Source: Suillus spraguei
Lineage: Eukaryota > Basidiomycota > Agaricomycetes > Boletales > Suillaceae
Length of the DNA: 64,000 bases
Assembly: GCA_016800925.1 (NCBI GenBank)
Contig: JABCPU010000001.1
Coordinates: 62,001 to 126,000 of the forward strand
Direction of reading: 5' to 3'
The notes beneath the pieces are model-generated. The model was not told where the DNA came from. It saw only the letters and a list, made by a program, of their open reading frames with translations, and made no database searches. Numbering within the stretch: the stretch's first letter is position 1; every line of letters starts with the position of its first letter. Of the stretch, positions 1 to 11,465 are shown piece after piece. A program made the translations under genes and the position numbers.

Positions 1-3000
1 CAGGTTCTTCCGGCGCTAGGCCATGTAGTCTTCGCTAAGGTAAGATTAGGTGTGGACAATAACGGCTCAGGCTGACCTGCATCTCTTTTAAAACGGCAAG
101 ACATTGTCGCAAGCCAATATAAGCCTGGACATTTGATGGCCGAAGGGTTACTGATCAGGGAAGAGAATTCACAAAAGTGTATGTCCTTCAAAGGAAAGTA
201 CTCACATGTCACAATGTGCATAATTCTGATGGATATTAGAGATGAGAATATGCAAATTACTAATAGAAACGACAAAACAAACCCAGCGCTAAGAATATAC
301 GATGATAAGAACGGTGAACTATGTTTAATATTGAAGTTCTCGTGATATGTCGTTACTAGATCAAAATCAGCATGTACCAAAGAAATTTAGCTCGAGTGCA
401 CATACTTATTGTGCTGACATAAGTGGCGGCACTTTGGCAGAGATCGAAGGCTTTCAGAGAGGCAGTGTCAGGTCCGTTGGGAGGATTCTGTAATATCTGT
501 TCTGAACTAGAGAAAGAAGGTCAGCCTTGGACTCTTCAAGGTATCAAGATGACACATGAATCACCCTTTCCAATCAGGAATACTGTAGAGCTATCAGTGA
601 TACAAATTGAATATTCCGACATTTAACGTACAACGCTCGATGTAACAATAATACCGCGGACCAATATTGAACATGGATAAACAGAACCGCCAGGGGCGTA
701 TTATTCCGCTTGCTAGCTGGGTCGTACCGAAGATTATCAGGAAGATCGATGTACCATTGGTCCAGTCTAGACTCCAGACTATTTAAAACTGCCCGCCGCG
801 AGCCTCTTCCCGTTGAGCGAACCGGATAAATCATTGTCACAATAGAACCGATTAAAACGGCTGTATCTCCATCAGGTTTGCACAGTCTGCAAATAAGGAA
901 TACGAACATAGTGTTGCAGCAGCCCTGAAGCAGGTCATCGTCAGCGGTGTCGATATGTACGGCAATGTCGCTAGGTCGCCGGAAATATCTTCATCGTACT
1001 GCAGAAGAAGAAAGGTAAGTCAATAACTAACATGTTATAGGTCTGTCTGAGTGTACTTCAGCGGGATCCGGAAGAAGCGTATCAAAGTCGCCTTCGCCGA
1101 TAGACACGGGTCGACCTAAAAAGGGGAACGGTTAGGTGTGCCAAAGGAGACGTACAAGATATACCCATATATACGGATGTGTACCTGTGAACAGTCGTTA
1201 ATGCAACACCTTCCTGGAAAGAGACGAATTTCGCACTTGTCTGCAATGCAACAACCCCACCATATGTGCTTCCTGACCTGATTCTCCTCAAGGGAGAACA
1301 TTTTTCTTCCATGAAGTTGCCAGTTATCCGCAGCACGATTTAATCCGAGGTCCTGGGCCTACACGTAGCTCAACACTCTGCCTTTAGAAATATTCATCGT
1401 ACTAACCATTCTAATCGCCATACCTGCAACGGGAAAGCCATGAGACAAGGCGAATGTAAATCAACAACGCATACACACCAATATAAAGCCAGCCTTGCTC
1501 CATGGAACCTAGATCATATTCACAAACATGCCATTCAAATAATTTGCTTCAATTACAAACCTATCCCAAATTCACGATGGCCCAGGAGAAGTAAAGCTTG
1601 ACAGGTAGTTGCACGAGAACTGTGGTAGACTTGTGCTGTCCCACTGGTAAACGTATGTATTTAGGACTAAAAAATATTATTTACCAAGAGCTGTTCTCGC
1701 TTGCGCAAGGTAGTCATTGCCAGCATCCCACATCGCATCAGTAGATGTAGTAGGGTTGTCATCCTGATAACGAGCGGCGATGGCAAATATAGCCAATAGA
1801 AGCAGCTTGGTTAAGTTTTGTGAAGGTTCTGGATTGGGGTGGTATGGGGTGCCCCCCGCAGCCTCTGGTGTAGCTGGATTACTACTTTGACAGATATGGT
1901 AAGCAAGGACTTGATGCCAACGACTGTCCTATTAACCAGCTTACTTTTGCTTCCTATGTTACGGTCAGAAGAACGATAGATAAACGCAAGAGTGACAGAA
2001 CCCACCACTCATTATACTCCCTCAAGAAACGGCCCTTATGGATTACAGGGAAAAACGGGTGGGCGTAAGTGAAATATAAATCAATTAAATGATCTTGCAT
2101 CACAAGGGAAGGTAAGTTGACAACAACGCCTTCGACTGGTGGAACAGGAATTGTGTTGGACTTTGCCGAGGGCCAAAAACGTGCCATAGGTAGTTTCCTG
2201 TCATTAGTCGTAACTATGTATAGAAGGAAACAGAATAGAAAACGAACCATATTCCCCCCTCATGTCTGCTATCCAAGCGGGAACTACGGCCCAAAAGATG
2301 GAGACCACTGACTTTGCCATGGTACCGAACCTAATACAAGAATGTGGGCATAGGTTGCATAAGACACAAATTTCAAAGTTCGCTGACCTCTTGATTCTCA
2401 TCCAGAGAGAGTTGACCAAAAGCAGTATCCAGGATATTGGATTCATCTGTGCCTTCTGAGTCTAGAATCGTATTGGCTCATCAAATCAAATGCACATGGA
2501 GTAAGACGCCTACCTGAAAGTGCATCCATCGTGTACATTTGGTTCCAGTTTGGCTGATGTGGACCACTACTAGTTGACGCTACGTCGAGCCGACGCCGTT
2601 GCGGTGAAGGAACTCCGCTAAGGTTGTAAGCTGGCGAAACACCACAATGATGGCCAACAGGCCCTCTCGTCAGGCTCGCGGACAGACGATCCTGCCACTC
2701 TGAACTCGGTATGGTCGAAAGTGTATCGTCTACAAAAAGGCGCTTTGCATGGCATTCGGGTACCCCAAGGCCAGTTACTCACCTCTAGACGATGATACAA
2801 TTTCTCTTGAAATCCTGGACTGCCTTCGGGAACGGGGAGAATCACGAGCCGAAGCTTCGTTACTCCGGAATATACATGCGAAGAAGTCTTCTTTTGTCGC
2901 CCCAGCTGGCTGTGACAATCTGCCCGAAGGTCCCTGTAGGTTCGGATCCAACAATTTACTCCATTTAGTTGTTGAATGTACGTCAGCACTTACGAATGGG

Positions 3001-3528
3001 CCGGTGTCTACTCGATTGAGAATTTCCCGTGCAAGATCATCTTGCCTAATATCGGCTATGACTTGTCGTACTCGGGTATCTGGGCAAGAGAGAACGGCAC
3101 CAAGAAGGGACTCCACTTGATGCCATCGCTGTTCGATCGCTTGTATGTAACCCTTAGGAGGACCGCGCTTATAACTGGGACCTAAAAACAATGATATTGG
3201 ACTCCTCTCCGGCGCTCATGCAAAGAACGCTCACCCAGAAATGTACATGCTGCAATGGAATAGAGTGAATTGAGATGTATGGAATGCCTCGGTTACGTTA
3301 CGCACTGTTTCCCGCTATCGTACAACTCTTGCAACTACCAGCGGCTCCGGATGGCTCACACTTGCTCTTCGTCTTTCTGCACTGATCACAAGCTGACACA
3401 AATTAACTATAAGTGGAATAAGTGGCCAGAGTAGGCGCACCTCTACTGCTTCGCTTCCTAGTTGCGAGTGTTTCTTGGTTAACTTCTTCGTCAGAAGGCT
3501 CTGACTCATTCCATTGGTGAGCGGACAT
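1..3528 (-). CDS. Zn(2)Cys(6) fungal-specific transcription factor, 3' end beyond window
   Basis: Predicted nuclear DNA-binding regulator. The start ATG is at 3528. After a short acidic, Ser/Glu-rich N-terminus, three exons spell a complete zinc cluster: CDQC, RKTKSK, C, eight residues, CKSC, TIAGNT, C (spacing C-x2-C-x6-C-x8-C-x2-C-x6-C). A GPSYKRGPPKGYI linker and a dimerisation-like helix follow (about 3190-3100). The fungal transcription factor regulatory domain then continues leftward: HPFFPVIHKGRF near 2010-2060, RKHIWWGCCIADK near 1230-1275, GRPVSIGEGDFDTLLPDP near 1060-1115, LESRLDQWYIDLPDN near 725-775, and a conserved WPSAGRTW block at the very left edge. These are ordered as in XlnR-like basidiomycete factors. 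The target genes cannot be read from the sequence. The C-terminus lies outside the window. The last six cluster-region residues depend on a 15-nt exon at 3235-3249. Confidence 0.9.
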
Positions 3529-4133
3529 GACAATCAAATGAGAGTCTCAAAAGATGCTGAGAGGTCGCGTTTATAGAAGGATGACTAAGACGCGCCTCCT
3601 CCACTTTTAGCACAGTTTGTGATCAGTCGGGGCCCTTCACTAAGACTATTAAGTAGCACTCCTGCTATCTAGCACAGCCTACACACTCCAGGAGTGATTA
3701 AAGCTATTGACGTGGGTCCCTATTTTACGTGCTACGGTGACAGCGTGCTACTCGAAGCAATGCCAGGACCCATAAGCCCTGCCTGACTCATCAACCCTGA
3801 CTCCTGACGTAGCTCTATTCTTGCACATATGATAACCACGTGCACACGGTCTCAAGACTTAGAATGGCTCGGAAGAAAAGCAGTACGGCGATCATTGCAA
3901 TGATTGTGCCCTCCACTTCAAAACGACAGTGAATAGCGAATCATGCATAAGCAACTACGCAGAATGAGGTATTGAAGGTAATACAGTTGGAATGGTGAAT
4001 CTAGTCCTGAGGATGGTGGAGTATATAAATAGGACATGGCCGTAAGAGATGAGGCTGTAGGTCGCTTCGATGAGGAACATGCCAGTAGACGGGGAACATT
4101 CTGGAACATCATCGCCTGTCGCTATGTGCGCCC
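3529..4133. other. Intergenic, about 600 bp
   Basis: Promoter side of the zinc-cluster factor and 3' side of the NIPSNAP gene. I see no coding or RNA feature. Confidence 0.5.
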
Positions 4134-5375
4134 TCACTTCAAAGTGCTGTAAGAAAGCGGAAGTAGGATGAACGAATCCATGTGCGTCGTAAGCTGGGAA
4201 GTCTGATATCAATGCATAAGTTACGGTAAGAACATTTCGAGGAAAGCTCATTTCACATACTTTAGACACAGTCTCCGCCCAACCGTCAATCTGCCATGCT
4301 TTCTCGCGTAACTCTTTCCTTGCCTCGAGACTCCTGTTCCCAGGATATTAGTTCTGTCAACGTAAAGTATCTATCGGTGAACGAACGGGTATTGCCACAT
4401 GTGGTTCACTTGGTGTAATCTTCCAACCTGCGAGAACCAAGCTCCGATGGGCGCGATAAACTTGCGACGAGCTTCAATGCCTCTGCGCCTGCACGAGTTT
4501 TGATAAGAACGACATCACTTCCAAAAATAGTTGAAACGAACCATGTATTCTCCCATTCAAGTAGTGTTCCCGGTTTCAACTGGTAATTGCGAAGTTCGAA
4601 GATGCCACCTTGGGCGTGGGGTGGTGCAGTGGGGAAAAAAGCAAACTCTTGTGTGAGCTGAGTTGACCTTGAGGTAACGTAAGGTAGGAGGGCCTTGTAT
4701 GCTTTGGCATGCTAAAAAATACTCAATGAGTCCATGCACACTGAAGACTAGTAGACTCGTACGTCTGACGTTCTTATCAGTTCAGTGGTCTTGTCAAAGC
4801 CAGCGTAATTCTCGTATTCAAGTATATGAACTTGACGTCGCGCGCAACATCAGGACAACAAACAAGATTATGATGACATTGAAAACACACCGAAAGTGTC
4901 CTGCTGTCCCACTAGGGTTTCCCAACTTCCAGTCAGCTTGACGTGTAACTCCGGAGCATCCTTTATTCCAACATAGTACTTCTCCCTGAGCAAGTCAACC
5001 ATTTCTCAAAAAGCACATTTTAAAAGATGAGAATTGTTTTCTTACGCTGCGGCTTTATACTCGTCAATCGCCCCCGGTTGAACTCGATGAACTTTAGGAT
5101 GCAAGTTGTTAGACAAAGTCGAGAAGCTCGTGTTTGCTTCTCACCCTCAAAGCCATGAACATATTTCCCTCTAGCAACTATCCTTGAGTGCTGTTGAACC
5201 TCGATATCTCCTGCTTTCTTCGCTTCTGGTGATCCATGGAGAAGACTCTGAAAAATGGTACTCCATCAGGACAACTGTCGCAACGTTACATGTGCGCTAC
5301 CTGGACGGATATCGTTCTGCGCGCTCCAGAGAGCGCGGCTTTAGAGACAGATGTCTTTGCGAGGGATGGCAACAT
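4134..5375 (-). CDS. NIPSNAP-family mitochondrial protein
   Basis: Spliced by hand from about eight exons. The start ATG at 5375 opens a basic, Ser/Ala/Arg-rich presequence without acidic residues (MLPSLAKTSVSKAALSGARR), typical of mitochondrial import. A conserved block SLLHGSPEAKKAGDIEVQQHS follows, then RGKYVHGFE, VHRVQPGAIDEYKAAA, EKYYVGIKDAPELHVKL, GSWETLVGQQDTF, HILEYENYAGFDKTTELI, GGIFELRNYQLKPGTLLEWE and RRGIEARRKFIAPIGAWF. It ends TSQLTTHMDSFILLPL with a stop at 4134-4136. Both halves match the paired ferredoxin-like NIPSNAP domain (the ELR.YQLKPG motif is diagnostic). NIPSNAP proteins are mitochondrial matrix or membrane proteins linked to mitophagy and metabolism in animals; the fungal role is unclear. 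All exon joins keep frame with GT-AG introns, including a 60-nt one after the KAAA codons. Confidence 0.88.
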
Positions 5376-5653
5376 GATAAAATTAGATATAAGAAAATGC
5401 GGTGGAGATTTGTTGCAGGAGGGTTGACAACGTTGAAGAAACGGCACCGGCACAGGTGACGCAAATGCTACGTAACAACTATAAGCATTTGATACCGTTT
5501 ATACTGGTAAGCGACCCCTGAGGCAACCAACTATTGAAACTAAAATTCGTTCTAATTCCGCTGACACCTGCTAGATCTGATACAAGTTGGTTGTGTAACA
5601 TGTGAACATGTGAATATACCCAGCGCATGCAATGTTACATAAATATAGGTACA

Positions 5654-7514
5654 TCATGTGAACAACCGTATCCAAAATTCATAGATCATCCAGTGAGGGG
5701 AAGACGGTATATCAACCTGCAGACTCGCTCGGAAGAACCGATGGTCTGTCTCCTGCAACTGCACGCTACATTCCTGCAATTTGTGAGGCGTAGACGTAAG
5801 GCCATGAAGTTCGGTCAATTCGGTTTTTTCGCATACCAACGCCCGTGTGGAAACAACCTTAATGGCCAAGTTAGCACAATAAAGCCAAGCTGACCGAGGC
5901 ACACAATTTACCCAGTTAACAGCATCTGTAGAGGATTCAAACAAGGCATGGTGCAAAATGTCTACCGTTTCTTTCGTGACTAATAGCGTTATTTCAAACG
6001 TGGAGTTTGTTGAGCCCAAGCGTGACAGCATGTCCAAACCTACGAAGTCACCCCGCCGTGCCGCTTACAAAAAGAGGTCAATCGCCGCACTTTGACTCGT
6101 TTACTATTAACTTACGAAGCGGACTGCGGAATGCAGTGTCCGGGCGGCCATCGACAGCCTGGGAAGGAGGGAACCGCAAGTAATGGTTCACAGCACCCTG
6201 ACCCAAGGACTGGATAATTCGTAACTCCTGCACAAAAATATCATCGGCCGAGTAATTTCCAACCTTCAAGTTTGACGGTAGTAAAGGGATGTTCGTCTGC
6301 AGCAAACAAGAAGCGCCAAGACACGGCGCTTGAGATATTGGATGACTAGCAGGGATTGCCGTATCAACCTCCATGAACGGTAATCTCGATTTATGAGATA
6401 TATCCGAAGCTCTGAACGCGCTCAAGAGAGTGTCCAGGTATCGCCAAGCATTGATCTGTGTTTCTACAGTTAGTGTCGTTTCACAGCTTGCGTAGTGGTG
6501 CCAGGAAACTGCACTTACAATATGGATTTTATTACGTTCATCACCTTCCATCCCGACTGTAAATGGTTGACCACCTCCTAGCTCGATACCTTGGTCGAAC
6601 CAAACTTCAGGAATTCGATTATTCAGGATCGTAAAGTAGTTGTCTGCCATCTTCATCTCATCCTCGGATGCATTCAGGTGATGTAAGAGTGCCAAGAAGT
6701 CCGCAGCTCCAGCCCGAGGTAGAATCGTACCATGCCCAAGCCACGCAAACGATGTATGCACACCGTCGGGCGTAACCGCTGTACGTAGTTGACTAGATAG
6801 AACCTCATGTGGAGGCAGAAGGTGTATTGAGTGGTCAGGAGTCCTGAGAACCCGGGCGTGTAGAGTGCGAATAATCTCGGGCATAATAAGATAATCGTCG
6901 TCCTGTGAATTCAGAAATTCTATTCAAACATGAGCCTGGAAGAGAACTTTGTCTACCGACCTGCAGAAAGCAGAAACGAGTGGTAGCCTGTTCACATGCG
7001 ATGTAACGAGCTTGAAAGTAGGCGTTATGAGGCGAATTGTATATCCTCAACTTTTCAGAAGGGCAACCTGTCTTCGCGAAGGTCTGGCTAGGAAGAATGA
7101 TGTGTATGAGATGGTGTCCGCAGATTCTCTACTCACCTGATATGTGATCTCCCTCGGATTGTTGTTCCATACCACAATCTCCGCTATGACATCTTCCAAC
7201 CATGGACCACAAAGAAGACTGACGATCTGGACAACATTGGGGAGTCGTGACCAGTTCAAGATGACTGCTGTCACGTCAGGATAGGATTGAAACGCTGAAA
7301 CCAAGCTAACTCTTTGGAGATTCGAAGACCTATTTGTTCCAACCAGGAAGCTCGCCGCAAGTAGACGATTAGGGCTAGCGAGGACATCCTGAGGAGTCTG
7401 ACTCTGATCTAAGTCATTCAGCACATGAGTGCGTCCACGCGAAAGCAAATAGATGCAGGGCAGCACAGCACACGTGACGAGGAGACAACGAAAAACAATC
7501 GTCCTACGAACCAT
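5654..7514 (-). CDS. Type II membrane glycosyltransferase, GT64/exostosin-like
   Basis: The start ATG at 7514 is followed by RRTIVFRC and a hydrophobic stretch (LLVTCAVLPCIYLLS), a signal-anchor as in Golgi glycosyltransferases. The catalytic region has PDVTAVILNWSRL, then IAEIVVWNNNPREI, a NSPHNAYF segment, and an aspartate triad assembled across an intron (CFLQ then DDDYLIMPEI, about 6880-6960). The order 'TAVILNWSR - VVWNN - NS.NN.F - DDD' is that of GT64 (EXTL-type) transferases, where the DDD motif binds the metal and nucleotide sugar. A substrate-side domain (WLGHGTILPRAGAADFL, WFDQGIELGGGQPFTVG) follows. The last exon begins near 6060 (RRGDFVGLDMLSRL); the exact stop is uncertain, with 5654 the first in-frame stop. 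Acceptor sugar unknown. Confidence 0.75.
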
Positions 7515-7834
7515 CGACCCCAATTGTGACTCGCGACGAAGACGTGGTTTACAGACATGCGTAAACTAGTGTCATGACCGAACAATGACCGAAATTTCGG
7601 TTGCTGCCTGTTCTGCGGCTGCAGTTACTAATTGGGTCTAGGCCGTCTGCAAACAGTCTTACAATAATCTGTTCCACTTGAACTGAGACCAAAATTCGAG
7701 ATACAGACTAACTTGAAGATCCAAATTATGTGGTTCTGAACATCGCTGACTGTGGTGATGCACTAGTGTAATTAACTCTGCAGGGGGACCATACATTTGA
7801 CTCGGTCATATGTATTGCGCAGTGATATCACAAT

Positions 7835-8686
7835 CTAGTCCATTCTACCTTTCAGTGTACGTGTAATGATCTTGTCCTTAGTACTATGAGGTAGAAATGA
7901 AGTCAATGACAGAAAACAAGCTGGAGCAGGAGGAACTCACATGACGTGGACAATTGCTCCCCAACCAGAATACGCGTCTCTGTCAACAGCATTCAAAAGT
8001 GTTTGCGAGATAGTTTCGAACAGATCTTCCGCTTCCAAATCTGGTTCCCAAAGGCCTTCTGCTACACCAAACAATTTTGCGCTTGCTGTACCAGCTACCA
8101 CAAAGTCTTTTGCAAAGTTTAGACACCCTATGAGGTCTGTGGCTGCGATGAAGGGTTTGAAACCTCCAGAAGGCGTTTTCGATAGACCAGCCATGACTGG
8201 TTCGATGAAGTAAGGGCCAAACCGATGCTGATAGAGCGTCGAGGAAACCAAGTGGGCAAACGTCTCTGGTCTATTTCTCTCTCCTCCTTGATGGTATACA
8301 TATTGACCCGATAGCGGAAGCGCTCCCGACTAGATGCCGCTACGTTAAGCGGCGAGTGATAAAACCAAAAACAGTCAACTCACAGTGTCGTCACGTCAGT
8401 GGCCAATCCAGGCAGGCCAACATATACCCGGTCAGTTACAGGAAATATCTAGCAAGCAATTGCGCTTAGCAGGATGTGAGGTACCACAATGAAGGCAAAA
8501 ATCATACTCTCTGGAAATTTGAGGATATTCCCAATGCTTGACTTCCTAGCCGCAGATCTGAAGCAATGGCGACGCAATCTTTCCCTACCATGGCTATAAC
8601 GGAGCCACCGTTGTATTCCATGATCGACTGCAGAAAGTGTAAATCAGCACAATAGAATATGTTAGCTCAGAGAGTGAGCCGACCAT
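7835..8686 (-). CDS. pup3: 20S proteasome subunit beta-3, with an apparent one-base frame break
   Basis: Non-catalytic beta-3 subunit of the 20S proteasome core. The spliced protein starts M-SIMEYNGGSVIAMVGKDC, where the initiator codon seems to be an exon of its own (8684-8686), followed by a roughly 49-nt intron and SIMEYN. It continues with IASDLRLGSQALGISSNF, IFPVTDRVYVGLPGLATDV, RERFRYRVNMYTIKEEREI, then PETFAHLVSSTLYQHRFGP, FIAATDLIGCLNFAKDF, VAGTASAKLFGVAEGLWE and SGWGAIVHVI. A last exon TKDKIITRTLKGRMD ends at 7835-7837. Length (about 205 residues) matches the family. Between EEREI and PETF (near 8270) one nucleotide is missing relative to an open frame, and no intron can fit. Since the gene is essential in yeast, a base-calling or assembly error is likelier than a true null. 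Confidence 0.93.
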
Positions 8687-8986
8687 AATTGCTGGCTCCG
8701 GTTGGTGATTCTGTTATTTAGTATGAGAGAGACAGTACTTCAGTCACTGGCGCGGCCAGTGACGCGTCGCTCGTTTGGTGTTACATGCCTTTCCTAATTT
8801 GGCGCGATAATTCACCTACAGCAAGGGAATTCATCAATGTCGTGCAGGCTTCAGCTAACATTGACAACAATAAAAGTGAATGCATTGTTGATCTTGAAAC
8901 TAATGATCTCATTGCAGAGAGCTACGTGCTGAGGAGAGTTATAATTGCTACTGAGGAACGAGAGAATCATGTAGAGTAAAGTCTGC

Positions 8987-10555
8987 CTAGAGTTCCGCCC
9001 AACCGCCGTCCACCTCTTGTTGACCTCCGAAGGTAGTCAACAGTAATACAACAACGCTAACCCCGAGACGCATCCTCATTCCCCGGTATAGTTGTCCGAT
9101 ACCCGTGTTTCTTAGCCATCCGGAACCGTCTTGCTTCTCCACAAACAGGTCATTAGAATCATTTTCCTCCGCATGTTCTGCCTGCCGTCTCCTCGCTTTT
9201 GATCTTGGCTTGATAGGAAGGTCTGACCGTTCCTCAGTTACAATGTGCCACAGCGCGTCCACGACGCCATTGTATGGCACAGGACGCGTCTCAACGCACG
9301 TACGCAGCGCCTTGGCCGTACCCCGGGTTTGTACTTGTAACCTTCTGCGCACTGTCTCGATGGGTAATGTGATAAGAAGACTTGCAACAGATCCTAGCAC
9401 TTGAGCAAAAGCCCATGCAACAGGATTGGTGTCTGGAGCGACGTGTGGGCCGAAACCCAGTCGAGGAGCGATAAGCGTAGGCATGAGGATGTGCAATAGA
9501 GGACGGAGGCCATTGTCCAGAATAGTAGGGATAAGGAGTTGCGGATGACAATAAATGCTTCTGATACCGCCCTCTTGAACTATTATCTGTCTGAGTGCAT
9601 CAAATGGCCCAGTGTACGTCCGGTGACGCTGCATCACTGATTGGGCAATTAAGCGTGTCCGAACGAGATCCAGAGGCGAGAGCAGAAAGCCAGTAATGAC
9701 ATGCGATGCTACCGGCAAAAGAAGTGGTGGGCGATATAGCCCAGCAGCTGACGACAAGAACACGGAGTGCATAAGACTGTCGACGAGGGGTTGAACATTA
9801 CTAAAAAGCACGTCGTGAATGCAGGATGTTAATAGCCCTGCGCATAATAACTGAGGTGAGATACAGGACACCAGAGGATAACAATTCACCTTTCCATAGT
9901 GAAAGCCAGCCTTCTCCACGGAAGACAGCGACACGTTTCACCATATCCCAAGTGCCATTCATACTGCCCACAGGAATGATATATTCAGGGCGCGTTCCGT
10001 CTTCCAGCACAGACGTCCTGATTACATAACCCTGATCGTCAACGGGCTTTGGTGCGGGATACTTTATGTGTGAAGCAGCGGGGTCCGCGAAGTAGGACTC
10101 GTCCTCGTTCGTAGAGTCGCTAAGCTAATATGAAACTTACAATGGTATAAATTGTACATTTTATATGCCCACCTACCGTCTCTTCCTCTTCCTCCTGCTC
10201 GTGCACCTCACTAGATGGCGCTGGAGTATCCTTGGGAATCCACTGAATCTGAAGAAGTAGTTTTCCTACTTCCAGTGGCATCACAAGTGCTGTACTTGTG
10301 TATGAAGCAATGCTGAAGCGACTAAAGAACGCAATAGCAGAGGCACATCAAGACTAGAAGGTTCGCTGAAATCTAGTGAAGGAGACAAATCAAAAATCGA
10401 GTTATGCGCAGGACGAGTAGTCCATTCGTAGCTGGTCGTTGCAGAGCCTGCAGGCGCGGGTGTGCTTGCGTTCTGCATAGGAGGTGGAGGAGGAACGAAT
10501 GCCCATGCGGATGAGGAGGGTTGTAGTGATCACGAAGGGACGGGTTTGAACTCAT
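8987..10555 (-). CDS. ugo1: Mitochondrial fusion/carrier-like outer-membrane protein Ugo1
   Basis: Modified mitochondrial carrier fold protein. In yeast, Ugo1 sits in the outer membrane and links Fzo1 and Mgm1 for fusion. The N-terminal part has a Pro-rich stretch (FVPPPPPMQ) and FDLSPSLDF. An acidic linker follows (about 10070-10230). The carrier-like body includes GSMNGTWDMVKRVAVF, GEGWLSLWKG, PLDLVRTRLIAQSVMQR, GGIRSIYCHPQLLIP, LPIETVRRRLQVQTRG, a charged insert RSKARRRQAEHAEEND, and IGQLYRGMRMRLGVSV. The stop is at 8987-8989. The degenerate P-x-D/E-x-x-R-x-R carrier motifs (PLDLVRTR, PIETVRRR) support the family. The likely start ATG at 10553-10555 gives SLRDHYNPP, but one base seems missing near 10512 before SSAWAFVPPPPP; otherwise translation starts at ATG 10476-10478. 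Confidence 0.85.
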
Positions 10556-11465
10556 TAATGATCATATGATGCCCCCTCCGAAATTGAAGAGTCAAGGAAA
10601 TTTGTTGCACTTGGTAGGGAGTTGCTGGTCTGTGAGATGGCAAGAACACACTTCTGACTTGACAACCCCAACTAAGGCTAGGAATTCGCTGAATGCCACG
10701 TGACCATCCTGATCACGTAGTGGCGGTGCAGTGCAATTCTTGGGAACAACTTCAACATTTACTACCCACTTAATATATGTGTTGTCGATGGATGTGATGC
10801 AACGGGAAACGCAAGTAAAATCTTAGCACAACATGTGATTCAAAGATCAGACCAACAAGACTTTCACGCTCCAAGGTGCAGCGAGCGTCCCCCAGGACAT
10901 GCACTCGCAGTGATATCAAGTAGGCAATTTTCGGACAAAAGAGTCGGACTGGGCCGCTACGATGTAAATTAGCAATGAATTATAAGTCGACAATATTTGT
11001 CATACCTCATTGCACTTTCGAAAACTTACTATGTATCATGATGTGCAGCCTCACCTAATCTCATTTTTTAATTACAATGTTATTCAAGGCCTTTTCAAGG
11101 AATGAGCCTCTGGCATTTGTCGATAAATCTAGAATGCCATTGCCATCAAATTTAGCCACAAAGCTACGACATTCCTCCTTTTCAGATGATGAGGGATGGT
11201 AGTAGATTTATCCCAACTATTTCATGCATTGCCGTTTGGCCCTATTTATTTGTCCCATTACAATGAATCTACTTAGTGATACAGAAACCCAACCAAGGAA
11301 TAAGACCTCTATACGACATAGGGTATATTACCCCAATGGACATAAATTGTATTCAAAAGAAAAAAAGAAAAAAAGACCTCTATAGCCTATTCGAAAGGAG
11401 TCCATACAAGTCCGTATGCTGCTTTGCATCTGAAAAATGATCCTTTGTATACTTTGACAATTTCA
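10556..11465. other. Intergenic, about 900 bp, with one copy of a dispersed repeat
   Basis: No gene seen. AT-rich. Contains the short repeat at 10971-11048 listed separately and a poly-purine run near 11355-11375. Confidence 0.5.
10971..11048. repeat. Short dispersed repeat, copy 1
   Basis: About 65 bp are shared with 31623-31688 in the same orientation. Conserved words include GACAATA, TTGTCATAC, TCATTGC, CTTTCGAAA and ATGATGTGCAG. This copy carries about 12 extra bases between CTTTCGAAA and ATGATGTGCAG. Confidence 0.7.

Noticed and set aside
4980..5060. Apparent frame problem in the NIPSNAP gene after KAAA
   Set aside because: Using the acceptor CTCAG 60 nt downstream gives AEKYYVGIKDA in frame, matching the family.
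8785..8979. 65-codon plus-strand open frame between pup3 and ugo1
   Set aside because: No family resemblance, AT-rich, and it lies in the shared promoter/3' region.
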